Shown here: one piece after another, positions 13,351-15,891 of the stretch | How the letters are laid out: every line of letters starts with the position of its first letter | Numbering within the stretch: position 1 is the stretch's first letter | NCBI GenBank assembly: GCA_019419405.1 | Contig: DYAA01000212.1 | Span: 1-15,891 of the forward strand | Direction: 5' to 3' | Source of the DNA: Collinsella sp. | Lineage (GTDB): Bacteria; Actinomycetota; Coriobacteriia; Coriobacteriales; Coriobacteriaceae | Length of the DNA stretch: 15,891 nt | Made by a program: the position numbers and the translations under genes | The notes under the pieces: model-generated | Database searches by the model: none | Told to the model about the DNA's origin: nothing | The model's input: the letters and a program-made list of their open reading frames with translations, nothing else

Positions 13351-15597
13351 ATGACACTCGTATCCAAGACCTTTGAGCTGTACGGCAAGACCTACACCTT
13401 TGAGTCCGGCGAGCTTGCCAAGCAGGCCACCGGCGCCTGCCTGGTCAAGCAGGGCGACACCACGATGCTCGACACCGTGGTTGTCTCCAAGGAGCGCAAG
13501 AACTACGACTTCTTCCCGCTGACCGTCGACTTCAACGAGAAGATGTACGCAGCCGGCCGCATCCCGGGTGGTTACCTCAAGCGTGAGGGCCGTCCCAGCG
13601 AGAAGGCCACGCTCACCGCACGCATGATCGACCGCCCGATTCGCCCGAGCTTCCCGGACGGCTTCCGCAACGAGGTGCACATTGTCGCCACCTCGCTCGT
13701 CGCCGACCAGGTCAACCCCTTCGACGTCATCAACGTCATGGGTGCCTCCCTGGCCATGACGCTCGGCGGCGTGCCCTTCGAGGGTCCGCTTGCCTGCGTG
13801 CGCATCGGCCGCAACGTGGAGACCGGCGAGTTTATCGTCAACCCCACCTATGAGGAGCGCGAGAACTCCGATCTGGACCTGGAGCTGGGTGGCTCCGCCG
13901 ACTTCATCTCGATGGTCGAGGCCGGCGCCGAGGAGATCTCCGAGGACGACATGCTCGCCGCCATGAAGTTTGGCCAGGAAGCCCTTGCTGCCTTCTGCCA
14001 GGCTCAACACGAGTTCGTCGCCGAGTGGGAGCAGGTCAACGGCGCCATCGTCAAGAAGGAGTACCCGCTCGACCAACCCGTCGAGGAGGTCCAGGAGCGC
14101 ATCTTCGCTCACTACGACGAGATGGCAGCCGCCCTTCGCGACGCCGACAAGCTCTCCCGTATCGGCAAGGTCGAGGCTCTGAAGGAGTCCATCCGTGCCG
14201 AGTTCACCGAGGAGGAGCAGTCCGCTTGGGAGCGCGAGATTCCCGTGGCGCTCAAGAAGCTCGAGAAGAAGGCTATGCGTACCATGGTCGTCGAGACCGG
14301 CGAGCGCGTCGACGGCCGTGCCGCCGATGAGATTCGCCCCATCATGGTGAAGGATAACTACCTGCCGCTCGTTCACGGCTCCGGTCTGTTCCAGCGTGGC
14401 CAGACCCAGGTGCTTTCCGTCCTGTCGCTCGGTATGCTCAACGAGGGCCAGCGTCTGGATACCATCGAGCCCACCGAGGGCAAGCGCTACATGCACCACT
14501 ACAACTTCCCGCCGTTCTGCACCGGCGAGACCGGCCGCATGGGCAGCCCCAAGCGCCGCGAGATCGGCCACGGCAACCTGGCTGAGCGCGCTTTGCTTCC
14601 GGTGCTCCCCGACGAGAACGAGTTCCCCTACGCCATCCGCGTCGTCTCCGAGGTCATGGAGTCCAACGGCTCCTCTTCGATGGCTTCGACCTGCGGCTCC
14701 ACGCTCGCCCTTATGGACGGCGGCGTGCCCATTAAGCGCCCGGTCTCCGGTATCGCCATGGGCCTGATCCAGGAGGAGGGCAAGACCGTGGTCCTGTCCG
14801 ACATCCAGGGTCTCGAGGACTTCCTTGGCGACATGGACTTTAAGGTCACCGGCACCACCGAGGGCATTACCGCTCTGCAGATGGACAACAAGGCCACTGG
14901 TCTTACCTTTGACATCTTGGCCCGCGCCCTGCAGCAGGCCAAGGAGGGTCGCGCCTTCATCCTGCAGAAGATGCTCGATGTGATCCCCGAGCCGCGCCAC
15001 ACCACGCGCAGCACCGCTCCGCGTATCGTCTCCATCCAGGTTCCGACTGACAAGATTCGCGACGTCATCGGTTCCGGCGGTAAGGTCATCCGCGGCATCC
15101 AGGACGAGACCGGCGCTTCGGTCGACATCCAGGAGGACGGCACCGTCTTTGTCGGCGGCACCGGCGAGTCCGTCGATCAGGCTGTCGAGCGTATCAAGCT
15201 CATCATCAAGGTTCCCGAGCCGGGCGAGGAGTACACCGGTCGTGTGGTCTCCATCCAGCCCTTCGGCGCCTTCGTCAACCTGCTGCCCGGCAAGGACGGC
15301 CTGCTGCACATCTCCCGCGTCGCCAAGGGCCGCGTGGAGAAGGTCGAGGATGTCCTTAACGTGGGCGACGAGGTCAAGGTCGTCGTCATTGAGGTCGACG
15401 ATCGCGGCAAGATCTCGCTCGATCGTCTTGACAAGCCCGAGGCTCCGGCTCGCGCCGAGGGTACCTCCGAGGGCGACGGCGAGCACTTCCAGCGTCGTGA
15501 GCGTCCGCGTCGCGAGCGCTCCGAGCGCAGCGACCGTCCGCGCCGTCCCGGCGACAACGGAGGCCGCAAGCCCCGCCGTCACCACGACGCCGAGTAA
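13351..15597 (+). CDS. pnp: Polyribonucleotide nucleotidyltransferase (PNPase)
   Basis: PNPase degrades RNA 3'-to-5' by phosphorolysis and can also add tails; it works as a trimer with a central channel. The 748-residue protein has an RNase PH core 1 with GGYLKREGRPSEKATLTARMIDRP (landmark near 73-96). YLKR (75-78) takes the place of the E. coli FFRR constriction loop. A helical domain and RNase PH core 2 follow. Asp490, Asp496 and Lys498 (in EDFLGDMDFK) match the catalytic E. coli Asp486/Asp492/Lys494. A KH domain has a GSGG loop (574-577). The S1 domain runs from about 627 to 694. The final 54 residues form a disordered, Arg/Glu/Asp-rich tail. ATG 13351 has AAAGGAG (13340-13346) 4 nt upstream. 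It is the rpsO partner, with its own leader hairpins and terminator. Confidence 0.98.
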   Translation: MTLVSKTFELYGKTYTFESGELAKQATGACLVKQGDTTMLDTVVVSKERKNYDFFPLTVDFNEKMYAAGRIPGGYLKREGRPSEKATLTARMIDRPIRPSFPDGFRNEVHIVATSLVADQVNPFDVINVMGASLAMTLGGVPFEGPLACVRIGRNVETGEFIVNPTYEERENSDLDLELGGSADFISMVEAGAEEISEDDMLAAMKFGQEALAAFCQAQHEFVAEWEQVNGAIVKKEYPLDQPVEEVQERIFAHYDEMAAALRDADKLSRIGKVEALKESIRAEFTEEEQSAWEREIPVALKKLEKKAMRTMVVETGERVDGRAADEIRPIMVKDNYLPLVHGSGLFQRGQTQVLSVLSLGMLNEGQRLDTIEPTEGKRYMHHYNFPPFCTGETGRMGSPKRREIGHGNLAERALLPVLPDENEFPYAIRVVSEVMESNGSSSMASTCGSTLALMDGGVPIKRPVSGIAMGLIQEEGKTVVLSDIQGLEDFLGDMDFKVTGTTEGITALQMDNKATGLTFDILARALQQAKEGRAFILQKMLDVIPEPRHTTRSTAPRIVSIQVPTDKIRDVIGSGGKVIRGIQDETGASVDIQEDGTVFVGGTGESVDQAVERIKLIIKVPEPGEEYTGRVVSIQPFGAFVNLLPGKDGLLHISRVAKGRVEKVEDVLNVGDEVKVVVIEVDDRGKISLDRLDKPEAPARAEGTSEGDGEHFQRRERPRRERSERSDRPRRPGDNGGRKPRRHHDAE

Positions 15598-15620
15598 CAG
15601 CCGTACATAAGCAGCACCGC

Positions 15621-15652
15621 AAGGGCGACTCCGGACAGGGGTCGCCCTTTTG
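15621..15652 (+). terminator. Intrinsic terminator after pnp
   Basis: AAGGGCGAC (15621-15629) pairs with GTCGCCCTT (15641-15649). TCC/GGG pairs extend the stem inward to a 5-nt loop, and TTTT (15648-15651) forms the tail. It lies 23 nt after the pnp stop. Confidence 0.9.
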
Positions 15653-15891
15653 CTTGCGCCCGGGAGGGCCGCATATGAAATTTCCTGCTCTACAGTCCTG
15701 CGCAAGACGGAAAGCACATTAAGTGGCCTCCTGTTCGTGCGGAACTCGCGATAAACTTTACCCGCGGCCCCCACCGGGAATAGCAAAAGGGCTGGTGGGT
15801 ACCGCTTGCGATTGTGTCAGATAGTCTATTCAGGTTTTCTTATTTTCTGAATTGTCGATAGCCGTGCTCTCGGCATATCCCTAGATAAAAC
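15653..15891. other. Non-coding region at the window end
   Basis: No convincing gene lies in these 239 bases. The last 70 bases (15821-15891) are clearly AT-richer than the rest of the window, with T-rich runs. The region holds a structured stretch at 15764-15805, a short candidate ORF at 15675-15722, and a small hairpin GCCG/CGGC (15861-15864 with 15871-15874). The 5' part of a further transcription unit could start here, but no clear promoter or start codon is visible before the window ends. Confidence 0.6.
15764..15805. other. Structured element downstream of pnp
   Basis: GCGG (15764-15767) pairs with CCGC (15802-15805). After a 2x2 internal loop, CCCACC (15770-15775) pairs with GGTGGG (15794-15799), and AGC/GCT (15782-15784 with 15791-15793) closes an inner A-rich loop. 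The tail lacks a T run, so it does not look like a terminator on the + strand. It could be a leader RNA of a downstream gene or a DNA-level inverted repeat; I do not recognise the family. Confidence 0.35.

Noticed and set aside
13303..15786. 827-codon open frame on the - strand opposite pnp
   Set aside because: Leu/Val/Gly/Asp-rich complement of biased codons. It crosses the pnp terminator and has no homology that I recognise.
1..15891. Mobile element, CRISPR array, tRNA or rRNA
   Set aside because: I saw no repeat arrays, transposase, integrase, terminal inverted repeats or cloverleaf. The gene content is conserved housekeeping.

Overview
The window is a densely packed chromosomal housekeeping region of a high-GC bacterium. 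All 13 protein genes lie on the + strand. The gene order, the strong preference for C/G-ending codons, the actinobacterial-looking Era G4 motif (TKAD) and the high GC all fit the class Coriobacteriia. Collinsella is my best guess at genus; that is an inference from general knowledge, not a database match.

Layout: (1) 1-794, the 3' part of holA (DNA polymerase III delta). (2) rpsT (S20, GTG start at 928) with its own extended -10 promoter and a strong terminator at 1229-1264. (3) A tight lepA-dus-hemW cluster, where lepA looks leaderless. (4) Two consecutive dnaJ-type genes, each with its own candidate promoter. The first encodes an unusual membrane-anchored DnaJ; the second is canonical. (5) A translationally coupled run dnaJ2-mtaB-phoH-ybeY-dgkA-era-recO with gaps or overlaps of 20 nt or less. 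(6) rpsO with a structured leader and a terminator. (7) pnp with a structured leader and a terminator. (8) About 240 nt of non-coding sequence to the window end.

Functionally this is a translation, ribosome-maturation and RNA-quality-control neighbourhood: ribosomal proteins S20 and S15, the ribosome-associated GTPases LepA and Era, YbeY with PhoH, tRNA modification by Dus and MtaB, and PNPase. Replication and repair genes (holA, recO), a heme chaperone (hemW), a lipid kinase (dgkA) and J-domain co-chaperones are embedded in it. Compared with the classic lepA-hemW-hrcA-(grpE-dnaK)-dnaJ-(prmA)-rsmE-mtaB ... phoH-ybeY-dgkA-era-recO arrangement of Gram-positive bacteria, hrcA, grpE, dnaK, prmA and rsmE are absent. 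The hrcA/grpE/dnaK slot holds the extra DnaJ.

The most unusual item is that extra DnaJ (5443-6546). It has an intact J domain, a complete four-repeat zinc domain and a partial substrate-binding domain. The rest of the C-terminal domain is replaced by about 90 residues of hydrophobic sequence predicted to form three membrane segments. Other points worth a second look are a shared GGGTA-type promoter ahead of lepA, dnaJ1 and dnaJ2, a 60-residue acidic extension on Era, and mutually exclusive hairpins in the rpsO and pnp leaders. I saw no mobile element, CRISPR array, tRNA or rRNA.
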